Of a DNA stretch of 64,000 bases, positions 9,613-20,712 are shown piece by piece (the stretch's first letter is position 1; each line of letters starts with the position of its first letter). The stretch is from the NCBI RefSeq assembly GCF_000234665.1, contig NC_018322.1, forward strand, positions 562,206 to 626,205, given 5' to 3'. The notes beneath the pieces were generated by a model. That model searched no databases. It was not told where the DNA came from and saw only the letters and a list, made by a program, of their open reading frames with translations. The translations under genes were made by a program, and so were the position numbers. This DNA comes from Leishmania mexicana MHOM/GT/2001/U1103 (lineage: Eukaryota; Euglenozoa; Kinetoplastea; Trypanosomatida; Trypanosomatidae).

Positions 9613-11923
9613 TCAGGAAAGACGGATAGTGAAGTGAAGCCGAGGAGGTATGCCTCAACATTTGTGTGTGTGCGCGTGTGTGTGTGACGCCTTGCGTGCC
9701 ACGCTCTCTCGCTCTCTCTGTGTGTGTCTGTGGCTTGGCCTGCTCTTCCTCACGCCTTGCTGGTTTGCCTTTGTTGTCCTTGTTGGCGTGGAAATCGTGC
9801 TGTGTGTATGTGCGTCTCTCCCTATGTTATTTTTTAAAACGGCGCACAACCTAGAGCACGTGCACGTACGGATGTGTGCTCCCCGCCTCACGTCATCCAA
9901 CCCTCACTCCTCCATCAACGTCGTCGTGTCTTCTCTGTGCGATGCCTACACGAAACAACAAGAGCGAAATAGAGGAAACAGGCGAGGCGAGCGACGGCAA
10001 TCTTTTTTTTCTTCCCGCATCTATGCGCGTGTGTGCGGACCCGTGCTCCTGAGACAGCGAGAAGAGCGAATACGCCTTGTGAGCAGAGGGGGTGGGTGGG
10101 TGGGCGTGTGGGGTGGGGCGCACGTATGTGCACATACAGCCCAGGTCCGCGTATGCCTATCACGTGCGCATCACGCGTTACCCGCACACACACCCACACA
10201 CCATCGAAGAAAATTGTAATGAATGTCTTTCTTTCTTTTTCGCTCCTTTTTTGTCAGCCGTGCGTGGGTGTGTTAAGCGCTCTCCGTCGAACCCCCGCCC
10301 CTCCGCCCTCTGCCCTCCTCTCCTCTCTCACCTCCCGCGATGGTGACCGAAACCCCCCCAAAAAGGAAGAAGAGCAGCGCCAAGCAGCGAGGCGGAGTTC
10401 ACTGCATGCTGGTGATCATGCCAAAGCGAAGAGGCATGCATGCATGTGTACACACGCACGGGTACACAAATCCATTGGAGAGGAGACGGGGGGGGAAGAG
10501 GGGGAAGGGAGGAGGGACGGTGTGTCTGTGTGTGTGTGCGCGTGTGTGCGCATGTGTCTCTCTTTTTCTGTGCGTGTGTGCGAGTGTACTGGATTGACGT
10601 GTTCTGGCCTTCTTTCTCACCTTTACGTCTTGTCCATCCTCCGCACCTCTTCTCCCACGTGTCTGCATGCTTTTTCCTTCGTGTGGCGTCCATCCTCTCG
10701 TGTCTAGATTCTGTGCTCTCTTTGGGCTGCTTTGGCGCACGTGTGCGTTCCGTGTACGATAATGGTTAGGCGCACTGCGCCGCACGGCATGCGAGTCGTG
10801 TGTGTGGGTGTTGTAGAGACGTGCTTCCGCGCTTGTGACTGTGTTGCTGCGTCTGACTGCCCGTGTGTGTGTGTGCCTGCGCATGGTTCCTCTTTCTCTT
10901 TCTTGTCGCTCGTCATCTCGCCCGGCATCCGGTCCGTCGGCTGCGCGCGATTGCCGAGCGAAAACATCCAAGACCGAGCGTGTAAGATGGGCGAAGGGGG
11001 CTTGAGGGCGAGAAGGACGGTGCTTCGTTCGCTACCGCCTTTGCCTACGATGCGCCATGGCGATGCACCTGTGGGCACACGTCGCATAGAGGACGGTGAA
11101 AGGCAGCATGGGCAGATGTCTCTCGTGCATCCGCACGCCGACGCACGCGCCGCAGTTCACTGACACACACACGCACACAGGACGTGAAGAATGAGAAAGG
11201 CCAAGGGCGAAGACATGGGTTGTGGGGGGAGGCGGCGGTACGCGGCGTGAAGGGCCCTTAACGTTAATTTTTCAACGAAACAAAGGAAAGGGAAACCATC
11301 GCATACACACGCGCGCGAAACGTTCACGCGAAAAAAAAGGTGCAGCGTATTCGAGTACGTGTCAAGAGTCCTCCCCCCTCCCCCATCCTCTATCATGACA
11401 GCGGCGGTAGGTAAGTCTTCTCACGCGCGCCTCCATCCTGTCCTCTCTCTCCCACCTCCCTCACGCGTGTACGGTGGAAGCGGTGGCTGGATGGGGCGGC
11501 TGACTACATCAGCCACGGGAGATGCCTTTTCTTGCGTGCCATCTTGTCTTTTCCGTGTTCGACAGCGATAGAAAGAGAGCGATGAAGCGAGGGGAGGGGG
11601 AAGTGGGGGGGGAGGCAAGACTGCAAGCACCACGCACCTTAAGCGGACCTCAGCTGCGCGATCGCCGCCCCTGCACTGTCCTCCTCTCTGACCGTATCTT
11701 CGTCTTCTGCACGGATTCTTTATCTCCATCTCCCCATCACATCTACCCTTCTCTTCCTCTCTTACTGTTTTGCGCACCGGCCGTGGTGGTGCCGGCTGCA
11801 CCGGTTTGCACCGAGGCCCGCAGGCGCGCGTGCGCATGATTTTCTTGGTGCCGCAACGGATCTCCTTCCTCCTGTCCCCCCCCTCTCCCCCAACCATATG
11901 CGAACCTACATTCACGCACTCGC
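9613..11923 (+). other. 2.3-kb spacer with (TG)n/(CA)n and C/T tracts
   Basis: No gene is supported. Alternating TG-rich and C/T-rich blocks throughout; frames of 60-220 codons are repeat translations on both strands. The pyrimidine tract at about 11690-11770 may serve the following gene. Confidence 0.55.
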
Positions 11924-11938
11924 ATGCATGTAGCACAG
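11863..11938 (+). promoter_or_regulatory. Candidate splice acceptor that decides the start of the next gene
   Basis: A C/T tract at about 11863-11892 is followed by AG at 11932-11933 and 11937-11938, both downstream of the ATG at 11924 and just before the ATG at 11939. If this tract is used, translation begins at 11939; if the tract near 11690-11770 is used, 11924 is available. Confidence 0.3.
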
Positions 11939-13222
11939 ATGTACAGGTTCTGCATCACAGCGCGTCTCTCAGGGAGCTGTGTTGCCACTGCAGCGACGGG
12001 GGCGGCATGGCCTTCTTGTGGCACCGTCGTATTTCCGTCGTCCCCATCGTGCCGTTTCTTCTGCCCCTCCGCTCCTGTCTCTGGCCTCGCGTGCCGTCTC
12101 TTGTCGCGCTTGGATTGCCTTCCGTCCTACTGCCGGTCGACCCCCACTGCGCTTCTCACGAGTCGTCGGTATCAGCGCCGTACGTCGGCAAGGCCACACA
12201 CCAGCACGTGGCAGGATAAGACACGCAGATTCGAAACGTATCAGAAAGATCAGCAGGACGAGGCGCTACGTGCGGCTCAGAGACGGGCAAAGTACGCCGC
12301 AGGAGCTAGCGCCTCGGCCGATGGGTCTGCGTCTTCTACCACATCGTTTGCGACGTCGTCGTCCGCGGCGGGGCCACTGACAGAGCCACCTGGGGGCTTC
12401 TGGAGCTTCATCAAAGGCGGGAGTGAAGGCCGCAAGAAGCAGCCGATGAACCCGCTCATGTACTTCGACAAGTGGGGTGAGGAGTCGAAGCACAACCCCG
12501 AGGCTCGCGCGGCAGAGCGGCTACTGGCGGCGATCAACGGGCTGAACAAGCGCAACTCGAGCCGCCGCGAGCCGATGACGGTGCAGCTGTCTGATGAACA
12601 GCGGCAGGAAATCGTGAACCGGTACGCCTCGACACAGTGGTACGCGCGGCTATACGCGCCCTTCCGGGGCTTGACAGAGCGGCGTGTGAGGTGGGGCATT
12701 CGTATTTGCAATGTGGTGCTGCTCGTCCTCGTCTCCTGCCTCATTGCTGTCATCGTAGTCAGCTACTTCAAGGAAATGGACGCCGTCACGGATCTCTCGC
12801 CAGAGGACCAGCGCGACTACGCCTACATGGTGCGCGGCATGCGGTACAGCGACATCTACAATCTCGGCATGGAGGTGTTGAAGAAGGAAGACCCTCTTGA
12901 GGCGCTGCCGCCAGCGGTGCGGCTGCACATGGTGATTGAGGCGTGCCGGCAAAAGAAGTGGCACGAGCTCGACTGGGACGTGGAGCTGCGCAGAATGCAC
13001 CCCGCGTCCCCGCTGGAGGAGTTGGATTATCTTCATCTCTTGTACTGGGCAATATTGCAGATCGGTTCCCTGACCGGCGGTGGTGGTGTCATGTTCAGCG
13101 ATCGCGTGCTCGATGTGCGCGAGGTGCGGCATGGCAACGCGGAGTCGGCCGAGGAGCGGGAGCGTTTTGTCGAGATGGAGCCTACGTCGCTGCCCGCCAG
13201 GACGCAACGGGGCTTTTTCTGA
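11924..13222 (+). CDS. Single-pass membrane protein of unknown function
   Basis: 432 residues from the first ATG, or 427 from an in-frame ATG at 11939. The first ~95 residues are rich in Ser, Arg, Cys and Ala with almost no acidic residues, compatible with mitochondrial import. A charged helix (about 96-125) and an Ala/Ser-rich linker follow, then a conserved-looking block with FWSFIKGG near 159 and NPLMYFDKWGEE near 175. One strongly hydrophobic segment of about 24 residues (NVVLLVLVSCLIAVIVVSYF region, about 262-285) is flanked by basic residues on its N-terminal side. The last ~145 residues are soluble, helical and acidic. No domain family is recognised; I would treat it as a trypanosomatid-specific membrane protein, possibly mitochondrial. 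The N-terminus is the uncertain part. Confidence 0.72.
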   Translation: MHVAQMYRFCITARLSGSCVATAATGAAWPSCGTVVFPSSPSCRFFCPSAPVSGLACRLLSRLDCLPSYCRSTPTALLTSRRYQRRTSARPHTSTWQDKTRRFETYQKDQQDEALRAAQRRAKYAAGASASADGSASSTTSFATSSSAAGPLTEPPGGFWSFIKGGSEGRKKQPMNPLMYFDKWGEESKHNPEARAAERLLAAINGLNKRNSSRREPMTVQLSDEQRQEIVNRYASTQWYARLYAPFRGLTERRVRWGIRICNVVLLVLVSCLIAVIVVSYFKEMDAVTDLSPEDQRDYAYMVRGMRYSDIYNLGMEVLKKEDPLEALPPAVRLHMVIEACRQKKWHELDWDVELRRMHPASPLEELDYLHLLYWAILQIGSLTGGGGVMFSDRVLDVREVRHGNAESAEERERFVEMEPTSLPARTQRGFF

Positions 13223-13805
13223 CGTGCATGCGCCTTTTTTGACGATCGCCGTTGTTGCTGTGGCGCGTGGATCTCTCAGAGATCAAAAAACAACAACAGA
13301 AAATGGAGAACTGCTGCGTGGCACACGTCTCCACGACGCGTCGCATGCCTCTAGAGGGAGAGGGGGGAGAGGGGGCAAACGACAGCTGCATCGCGTTCAA
13401 TGTTCACAAGAGAGTTGAGTGATGACGTCTGTGCCCCCTCTCCCCCTCACCCCCTTTTCTACAGCACCGATTCTTTCTTCTACTGAGCGTGGGGTATGGG
13501 CGCACGGGGCCAGGAACACGCACTTTCTTGTGTCTTTCAGTCTGTCGATCTCTCTCTGTGTATGAGCTGAGCGGAGATGAGTATGTGCGCGTGCGTGTCT
13601 GTCATCACGGTGCATCTCCTATGGAGGCCACGATGACTTTCTTTCTATCCCGAACTTCTCCCTCACTCTCTCTCCCCCGTTGGCTACGTACGCGCAATAC
13701 ACGTATACCCATACACAACTGACCAGAAGCGCTTTGAGAACAGGGATAGCTTGGTCTTCTTGCCGGTCCCTCTTTACGTACCCAAGCACTCCTCACGCGT
13801 AGAAG
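13223..13805 (+). other. Spacer upstream of eL34
   Basis: No gene. It carries a pyrimidine tract at about 13636-13680 with a candidate acceptor AG at 13725-13726, giving an 80-base 5' UTR for eL34. Confidence 0.5.
13636..13726 (+). promoter_or_regulatory. Candidate polypyrimidine tract and splice acceptor for eL34
   Basis: C/T-rich block at about 13636-13680, then AG at 13725-13726. A second, weaker option is the AG close to the start codon near 13800. Confidence 0.4.
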
Positions 13806-14312
13806 ATGTCCTGCCCTCGCGTTCAGTACCGCCGTCGCATGCACTATGCCACTCGTGGCAACCGCATGAAGATGGTCCGCACCCCGGGCAACAAGCTTGT
13901 GATGCAGAAGCGCTCGAAGCGCTCGCAGGGTATCCACACCCCGTGGGTGCTCGGCCACAAGCGCCTTGGTGGCACCAAGGCGCTGCGCCACATCGACGCC
14001 CGCCTCGCCTCCCGCCACGAGAAGAGCGTGTCCCGCGCGTACGGTGGTGTGCTGAGCCACGATCAGGTCCGCGACCGCGTCGTGCGCGCCTTCCTCGTGG
14101 AGGAGCAGCGCATCGTCAAGCAGGCGCTCAAGGAGCACAACAAGATGAAGCTCTCGCATAAGCGCACCGCGAATAAGAAGAAGAGCAAGCAGTCGAAGAA
14201 GGAAGCCATCACCAAGAAGATCTCCACCAAGACGGTTTCCAAGAAGAAGGCGCCGGCGAAGAAGGCCACCACGACGCGCCAGCCGGTCGGCTCTAAGCTG
14301 GTGAAGAAGTGA
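13806..14312 (+). CDS. RPL34: 60S ribosomal protein L34 (eL34)
   Basis: The 168-residue basic protein matches the eL34 family in order: YRRRMHYATRGN near 10, RTPGNKLVMQKRSK near 27, and SRAYGGVLSHDQVRDR followed by RAFLVEEQRIVKQALKEH in the middle. It is a structural protein of the large ribosomal subunit. Two features stand out. The zinc-ribbon cysteines found in many eukaryotic and archaeal eL34 proteins are replaced here (IHTPWVLGHKRL and VLSHDQVRD), so no Cys4 site exists. A Lys-rich tail of about 45 residues extends past the usual family end, like the lysine-rich extensions seen in other trypanosomatid ribosomal proteins. Strong codon bias fits high expression. The ATG lies 80 bases after a clear splice-acceptor region. 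Confidence 0.95.
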   Translation: MSCPRVQYRRRMHYATRGNRMKMVRTPGNKLVMQKRSKRSQGIHTPWVLGHKRLGGTKALRHIDARLASRHEKSVSRAYGGVLSHDQVRDRVVRAFLVEEQRIVKQALKEHNKMKLSHKRTANKKKSKQSKKEAITKKISTKTVSKKKAPAKKATTTRQPVGSKLVKK

Positions 14313-15765
14313 GCGGCCGGACAAGAAAACAAACATGTCCAAGGACGGACACCCGGCTTGTCGGGGGAAGGGGAACAAGAGAGGGGAGGGAGGACGTCAG
14401 AGTGAGAGGGTTTTGGCAGGACGGACGTGGGCGAGAGGCAGCTGGTGCTGTCCCCCCCCGCCCTCCCGCCTCCGCCTCCGCCTTCCCTTCCTCCCCTCTC
14501 TCCCACCGGTGTGTCTCTCTCGTGCGCTTCCTTGTGTTTCTCCTCGTTATTTCCTCGTTTCTCGTCTTTCTACTCATTTCGCAGACACACACACACACAC
14601 GCACACGCACACACGTAAAGGGCAGCACGTGCGCACCGATCATGTGTGGTTCGTGTCTTCACTGGCGTGCACGCGGGTTTGGGGAAGGGGGTGGGTGGTG
14701 GGTCGGGGCAGAGGGCGCGCGAGTTGTGTCTTTTTCCATCCCCCCCTCGTACACCATCCGCGAGCGCTTCGCGCCGTGATCGTCCCCAAAGGAGAGGGAG
14801 AGACATGCCATCATCGCTCATCCGCCTCTGCCTTTTTCTTAGCGCCAGCCCCTCAGTGAGGTAGCCTCCACCCCTTTCTTCCCTCCCTCTGTGTCTAATC
14901 CTCTCGCCTTGGTACTTCCCCACCGTTGCGCTGCATTCACACATTTCCCTCGACCGCCGTCTCCTTCGCTCTTCCTCCCTCCCTTTTCACGCGCACGCAC
15001 GTGCACCCCACTCCCCCCAACCTCAGCTGACACGCGCACTCTGCGTGTTTTGCAGACACAACGATCTTCCTCCCTCCTGTTTCTCCTTATCATCTCTCCG
15101 CACTGGTTATTTCTATCTGCGGACAACTTGTGCGCCCCGATTTTGCTTCGCCTGTGCACAATCGCACGCCTTTGCTTTGGATTTCGCCCAACCTCTCGAT
15201 TGGTGTGTTGGCCGTGCTCGTTTCATCGCGGTCCTTCTCTCCTTCCCACCCGTCCCCCTTGTCTCTCTCTCTTCAACACAAAGTGAGTCACGCTTGCAGA
15301 CACACGCACACTTACGCGTGGCAGACACGCACGTACACACTCGTTGGGGAGGGGCGTCCGCGCTGCACGTATAAACATTGAATTCTTTGATCTTCGGCGC
15401 TGTTGATTGGTTTTTCTTTCCTCGCATTGTTACGGTCTCTCTCTCTACCTCTCTGTTACCGTAACGAGAGCCTTTCTTGTGTCTTGTACGGTGGTGGCGG
15501 CATCTTCGACCTTCCCGCCCCCTGTCCGCGTGCACGCCCTCATTGCAGGCGGTATCGGCCTCACACATATCCCCCACACCGCCGCCGCCGCCTTTTCCCT
15601 CTCTCATTTTGTTCATATCGTCACTCGATCATCGCTCTCCGCTCACTTTGCTGTTGCGGCCTCCCTATCGATCTCTCGATCTGCATAGAAGCCTTCGCGA
15701 CTGACCGACAGACGCCGCGGCCCGCTGTTCATCTCTTCGCCACCTCCCCTCCTGCAACCCTCATC
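14313..15765 (+). other. 1.45-kb spacer, strongly pyrimidine-rich in its second half
   Basis: No gene is supported. From about 14850 to 15765 the + strand is dominated by C/T, ending with a candidate acceptor AG at 15687-15688. The preceding open frame that joins the next gene (from 15403) is the translation of this tract, not coding sequence. Confidence 0.5.
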
Positions 15766-18750
15766 ATGCCATGTAGGGAGTCCACTGACGCCAGCGGTGT
15801 CACGCTGCCGGCGTCCATGCAGACACTGCTGCAACGCTACACAGACCGTAAGCTGACTGAGCAGGAGCGTCTCCTCCTCGCGCACGCCACACCGAATGTC
15901 CGATGCGAAGCCTTGCGCATTTTCTTCGAAATGAACGACGCCGCAGCCGGCGTGGAGTATGTCTTGGCCAACAGTGGAGCTTCTCCCCGCTCTCACGGCG
16001 GCACCAGCGCCAGGGCCTCGCGTTCCGGCGGCACCACCACCACCACCACCACTGCCTCCGCTGCGGCGCCGGTTTTGGCTGCTTCCAAGGCTCTCAAGTC
16101 GCTGTCGACCAACACGCTGGCTGCCGCTGCTTCCGGTGCGAAGAGGCCTCTTGGTGCGTGGGCACCGACCGGCAATGCCGCTCTCAGAGACGAGGTGCGC
16201 AAGCCCACTGGCACCGGGCGCGCCGTCATGCCCGCCAGTGGCAGCACCGCGCCATCGCCAGTAGCAAAGGCCGGGAGCTGTTTGCATCGCACGCGTGTGA
16301 CGCGGAGCGGCGAGTCAGTGTGCACCCTCGTCACCGTCTCCTCCATGTCGAGCGAGGACAGCGACGACGACGCTGAGCTTCGACCGACCAAGACTCCAGC
16401 GAGGGAGGAAGGGGCGGAGGCGGTCATGCCGCCAACCGTAACGCTGCGTTCTCGTGATTCCCGCGCCAATGCCGGGGCGGCTGCCGCTGTACTCGCTGTG
16501 CCACTCTTAGCGCTGGATGCTGTTCTGAAGCAGCACGGCAGTACCAGCAACAGCTCCGCAAGCTCTCCCAGTGCTGGTGTCGCGCACAGCGAGCGTCGGT
16601 CCTCGGTGAGTCCTGCGATGACCAACACCACCATTGTCGCCGTCGAGTTGCAGGCTCGAGACGTTTCTCCCTCCGTCGTACCGCCGCCAGGTTGCCAGCG
16701 TCTGTCACCGGCGGCACCGAAGCCGAGCACCACGGCGACCGCTGCTGCTCCAGGTTCTACGCCGGTCGCACCTCTGTCGCTGCCTTCCACCGCATACGAG
16801 GGCGGCGACTACGACGAGGAGCCGCGAAAGACGGTGGCTGCCAAGCCCATGGAGTGCTACGCGAACCACACAGCTACGCACACCGCACCGGTCCCGCATC
16901 CGCGGCAGCGGTACTATGCCGGCTTCGCGGACTCCAAGCCGACAGCCGTGCGGTGCGCGCACCGGCGCGATTGCACCTCTCCCTCCTGGACACCGCCGTC
17001 GCTGGCTGGCAGTGGCGCTGTGAGTGTGTGCGGCACGGACTGGGCTGCACTAGTTGCAGCGGCACCTGCGCCGCAACTGCCGACGCCACCAGCGGTGGTG
17101 GCGACGAAACGTGAGGCGGCAGCGCCGGTGTCTCCCAGGGAGGACCATCGCCCAGCACCCGAGGAAGCAACCGACACCACCCCTGCCTCCGGCCTTTGCT
17201 CTCCTCGCTTGCCCACAAAGGCATCGAACGACCAGCCTAGGACAACGCGCGGCAGTGGGTCCGGCGATACGGCAACCGCGGCCAACAACAGTGGTGGAGC
17301 GGGCAAGACTCAGCAGCCACCCCGCACGCCGCGCGTGCCCGTGGCAGACAGAAAGCGCGAAGCGGAGGGTAGCGACAGCCACTCACCCTGCAACGGGCGG
17401 CACCCAGACACTGGCACACCCCAGCTGCCACCACCGCCGCCCCCGTCGAAGCTTGGCGGCGCCTCCCCGATCAAGCGCGGTGCTGCTTGGGATGAGACGA
17501 CGGGCATGTACATAACGCATCCGAATCAGCTTCGACGGCAGAGGGCTGCTCACAGCGTCGCCACAGCCGCCTTGACAGCGCGACCGTCCGCAGCGGTGTG
17601 CGGTGTTAGCGGCTCTGCGCTGGAGCCCCCAGACACGCTTCACTACCACTTCGCTCGTACCGCGTCATCGACGCCAGTTTCAGCGCTACTCACCTCCGTG
17701 CCCACCGCCACCGCCGCGGCACACGCGGCAGGATTGGTTCCCCTGGGCCGCTTGTGCTCTTCTGCCGTGCATATCGCTGGGGGTGCAGACTCGATGCCCG
17801 CACGATCGTGGACTGCGGCGCTGCCATCGTCGAAGGACGACAAGAAGAAGAAACGGAAGCCGGAGACGAAGCGGGCCAAAGCGCTGACTGAGGCGCCAAC
17901 TTGGAAGAGGCCGATCGAGACCAAGAAAACGGCGACGGCTCTAGCTACCTATCCAGCGGTGGCGCCGGTTGTGGCAAGCCCGCGTGTGACAGGGTACCAG
18001 CGGGTTTGCAGCGAGGACGTGCCCGTCAAGTACGACTTCTGCGGCCACAGCGGGGGGACGCTTATGCTGCAGCGCCAAGCTTCGCGGTATCCTGCTCAGA
18101 TGCTTGCGGCTGCGGCCAGCGGCTCACCAAGGAAGCCCCATCGTACCGCCTCCGCTAGCCAAACGGTGCGGTCTGCGGTGCCAGTGGCGCGGATTGAGCG
18201 ATGCTACAGTATGATGGAAGGTGGTGGGGTTGAGGTAGCCGAGGTGGAGACAGCTCCGCTGAGTGCGCACGCGCCTTGCCACTCGACCATCCGCACTCCA
18301 CGCAGTGCGCGCTTCCGTGCCCAGCAGCATCCCCGTGGGCTTGTGGGAGAGCCCGCTGCCGCTATGGTCTCCGCGCGTGGTAGCGCCGCCGACCGTACTT
18401 GTCAGGTGCCGCCGGCGCACTGCAGCGTCTTTGAGCGACTGACCTCCAACTACTACGACGTCTACTCGAGCGAGGTCGCCCTTCAGGCGACCTCGCCGCC
18501 GCCGGTGACGGCGTTCCGACGGGGCTGTCGCTCTGACCAGGAGCATCGCCGGTCGGCACGCCGCCGCCACTTCAGTGCACCAGCGGCTAGCCCGCGCGGA
18601 CATCTTGTGCGTCGTCCTGCAACCGCGCGGCTGGCGCGCGAAGGCTGTCTCAGTACTGAGGAGATAGTGGCGTGCGAACAGAAGCGCACCACTGCATCTT
18701 CGTCAAGCGCGTTTGCGCGCAGCAGCGCATCTTGCTACCTTGTTTGCTGA
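15766..18750 (+). CDS. Low-complexity protein of unknown function
   Basis: The frame is open from 15403, but the first 121 codons translate a C/T-rich leader; the ATG at 15766, 78 bases after a candidate splice acceptor, gives 994 residues. Residues 1-65 form the only compact-looking region, helical, with TLLQRYTDRKLTEQERLL and an LRIFFEMNDA segment. The remainder is disordered and rich in Ala, Ser, Thr and Pro, with many Ser-Pro/Thr-Pro sites, an acidic SSEDSDDDAE patch near residue 195 and a basic cluster KKKKRKPETKRAKA near 690 that could be a nuclear localisation signal. Short conserved-looking islands are AAWDETTGMYITHPNQLRRQR (near 570) and DVPVKYDFCGHSGGTLMLQR (near 750). No known domain is seen. 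Codon usage and the length of the frame support a real gene; the role is unknown. Confidence 0.75.
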   Translation: MPCRESTDASGVTLPASMQTLLQRYTDRKLTEQERLLLAHATPNVRCEALRIFFEMNDAAAGVEYVLANSGASPRSHGGTSARASRSGGTTTTTTTASAAAPVLAASKALKSLSTNTLAAAASGAKRPLGAWAPTGNAALRDEVRKPTGTGRAVMPASGSTAPSPVAKAGSCLHRTRVTRSGESVCTLVTVSSMSSEDSDDDAELRPTKTPAREEGAEAVMPPTVTLRSRDSRANAGAAAAVLAVPLLALDAVLKQHGSTSNSSASSPSAGVAHSERRSSVSPAMTNTTIVAVELQARDVSPSVVPPPGCQRLSPAAPKPSTTATAAAPGSTPVAPLSLPSTAYEGGDYDEEPRKTVAAKPMECYANHTATHTAPVPHPRQRYYAGFADSKPTAVRCAHRRDCTSPSWTPPSLAGSGAVSVCGTDWAALVAAAPAPQLPTPPAVVATKREAAAPVSPREDHRPAPEEATDTTPASGLCSPRLPTKASNDQPRTTRGSGSGDTATAANNSGGAGKTQQPPRTPRVPVADRKREAEGSDSHSPCNGRHPDTGTPQLPPPPPPSKLGGASPIKRGAAWDETTGMYITHPNQLRRQRAAHSVATAALTARPSAAVCGVSGSALEPPDTLHYHFARTASSTPVSALLTSVPTATAAAHAAGLVPLGRLCSSAVHIAGGADSMPARSWTAALPSSKDDKKKKRKPETKRAKALTEAPTWKRPIETKKTATALATYPAVAPVVASPRVTGYQRVCSEDVPVKYDFCGHSGGTLMLQRQASRYPAQMLAAAASGSPRKPHRTASASQTVRSAVPVARIERCYSMMEGGGVEVAEVETAPLSAHAPCHSTIRTPRSARFRAQQHPRGLVGEPAAAMVSARGSAADRTCQVPPAHCSVFERLTSNYYDVYSSEVALQATSPPPVTAFRRGCRSDQEHRRSARRRHFSAPAASPRGHLVRRPATARLAREGCLSTEEIVACEQKRTTASSSSAFARSSASCYLVC

Positions 18751-20712
18751 GGCGCATCATCGCGCTGCGGACGTGCTGGTGCGTCGGAGAAAGCAACCCG
18801 ACGTGTTCGCGTTCCTTTACCTTTTACCGCGTTTCCTGGTACAGGCTGTATTGAAGGAAAGCAGATGGCAGGCCCCCACGAAAGGGGGTGATCGCCATGG
18901 CAGCGAACTTCGCGTTCTTATTTTCGGTATGGGTTACTTTGCCCGCTTCCCTTATATATATATATATACGTTTTGAAAAAAATTCTGTCGATGAATTCAT
19001 TCCGCTTAGATTTCCTAGACTCATGCGCTCATTCCTCCCCCAGACGCACACATGCACACATGCGCACTCACGATCATGTGAGTGCGTGTGCGCGTTTTCC
19101 TTTTCTTTTTTTAAAATCTTGCGTGCCTCCTGTCTGTCTCTGTCACACGCGTGTTTACGTGCGCGCTCTAGTTGCTATTTGGCGTTTGCTGTGGTGGTGA
19201 GGGGATGGCGAGGCTTCGGTTGCCGGTCTCGTGGCTGCCCTGGTTCTCCTCCTCCTCCTCCTCCTCCCTGGAACGAAGGGGGAGGCGGAGGTGGACATCA
19301 ACCTTGCTAGTCTTTGTTTTTTTTACATGCATGTGTATGTGTATGTGTGTCGCCGTTCCTCGACTGCGGTGGCGCACTTCATCTCTCCGTCTTTCTTTCT
19401 CGTTTTTTTTTTGGTTTGGTCTGTTCGCGTGTGGAGCGGCGACAAGCGCTGCAGCCTTTTCATGCGTCATTTATTTTGCGGTGTCACCACGCGCGCTCGC
19501 GCTCTCGATCCCTCGGCCCTGGGTCTGTGTAGGCGTTCGTCGCTTCTATGAACGCGCCATGAGGGTAAAGCCTTACGTGCGTACAAGAGGAAAGCGAGAG
19601 AGGCTCAAGACCGCAGAGGGTGGCGCAGAAATCTTCGATGTATTGTTGAGTAGTGCCGAGGCAGCGCAAGCGGACGTGGCAAAGTGGGGCGAGAGAAACG
19701 GAAAGTGCACCTCGCTCCTTTACATGTGCGGCGTGTGTGTGTCTTGTCGCCCTCTCAGACACCGCCCCTTCTATTACTCGTCGCGCGCATCCAAGGGGAG
19801 AGAGCGGGAAGAAGGTCGCTGCGACGGTCGTCGTTGCGGCTGCAATTTCGTTTTCCCTCTTGCTTCTTGTGCTTTTACCTTTGTGACGCAACGCTTTTTA
19901 TCGTCAGCGTCTGTGAGGTGTGCTCGCGCTCTCCCTGCAGTGTAAGAGACGCGCATGCCGCATGGAAGCCCACCACCACGCCCACCGAAGATGCAGCGGC
20001 TCGCACGCTACAACGTTGTTCTACCTCCTCTTCATTCTCATCCTCTTTTTCGCTTTGCTCTGCCTGGGCGCGATCTGGGTGCACGGTGACGCATGCGCAC
20101 ACATGTATGCACGTCGTCTGGTGGCGGCTAGTGTCAACGCACACCATCAACACTATAATTGCCCCTCTCACGTTGCTTTAGCGGCTCATCACGTAGACCC
20201 CACACCCCCTCCTCCCCTCTTCTTCCCCACACGACCAGGTATTGTCGCTCTCTCTGCCGTTGTGCAGCAGCACCACTTCACCGTCCCTGTCCGCGTCATC
20301 ACTGCCACTGCTGAGCCCGCGAAGGAGACCAAAGGAAAGAGCACCCTCATCCCCCCCCCCCACACACACACACGCACACGCCCCCCCCGCCGTATTTCCT
20401 TTTCGCTTGTTGCTTGTTGAAGCGCACACATTGGTTCTCGTGCGTACTTGTGTTTCGCCTCGAGGGCTCACCGCGGAGGCACATACGCACGCGCATAGGC
20501 ACACTGTTACGCGCACTTGGGCGTATAAACACGTAAGTGCGCGCACCCCCTGAGCAAGACAAGAGAGAAAGCCACCGGCGTGGGAAGACTGTCTCAGGCA
20601 CGACCTACGCTCACACACATCTTTACTCCTGGGCTGCCTCGCCCCCGTCGTCCGCGCACCCCACCGCGAGACGATCAACCGGTAGAAAACCAAGAAGAAA
20701 AAAAACGAAGCC
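18751..20712 (+). other. Spacer between the orphan and the PUF gene
   Basis: No gene is supported. It includes a (TA)n tract at about 18953-18968, a CTC-repeat block near 19247-19268, T-rich tracts and a long leader for the PUF gene. Candidate frames are repeat translations rich in Ser, Phe and Cys. Confidence 0.5.
20203..20238 (+). promoter_or_regulatory. Candidate polypyrimidine tract and splice acceptor for the PUF gene
   Basis: A short C/T block (20203-20229) ends at AG 20237-20238, implying a 5' UTR of about 474 bases. Several AGs closer to the ATG exist, so this is one candidate only. Confidence 0.3.

Noticed and set aside
15403..15765. In-frame N-terminal extension of the 994-residue protein
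   Set aside because: It translates a C/T-rich spliced-leader acceptor region into a Leu/Ser/Pro run and lies before a candidate AG acceptor.
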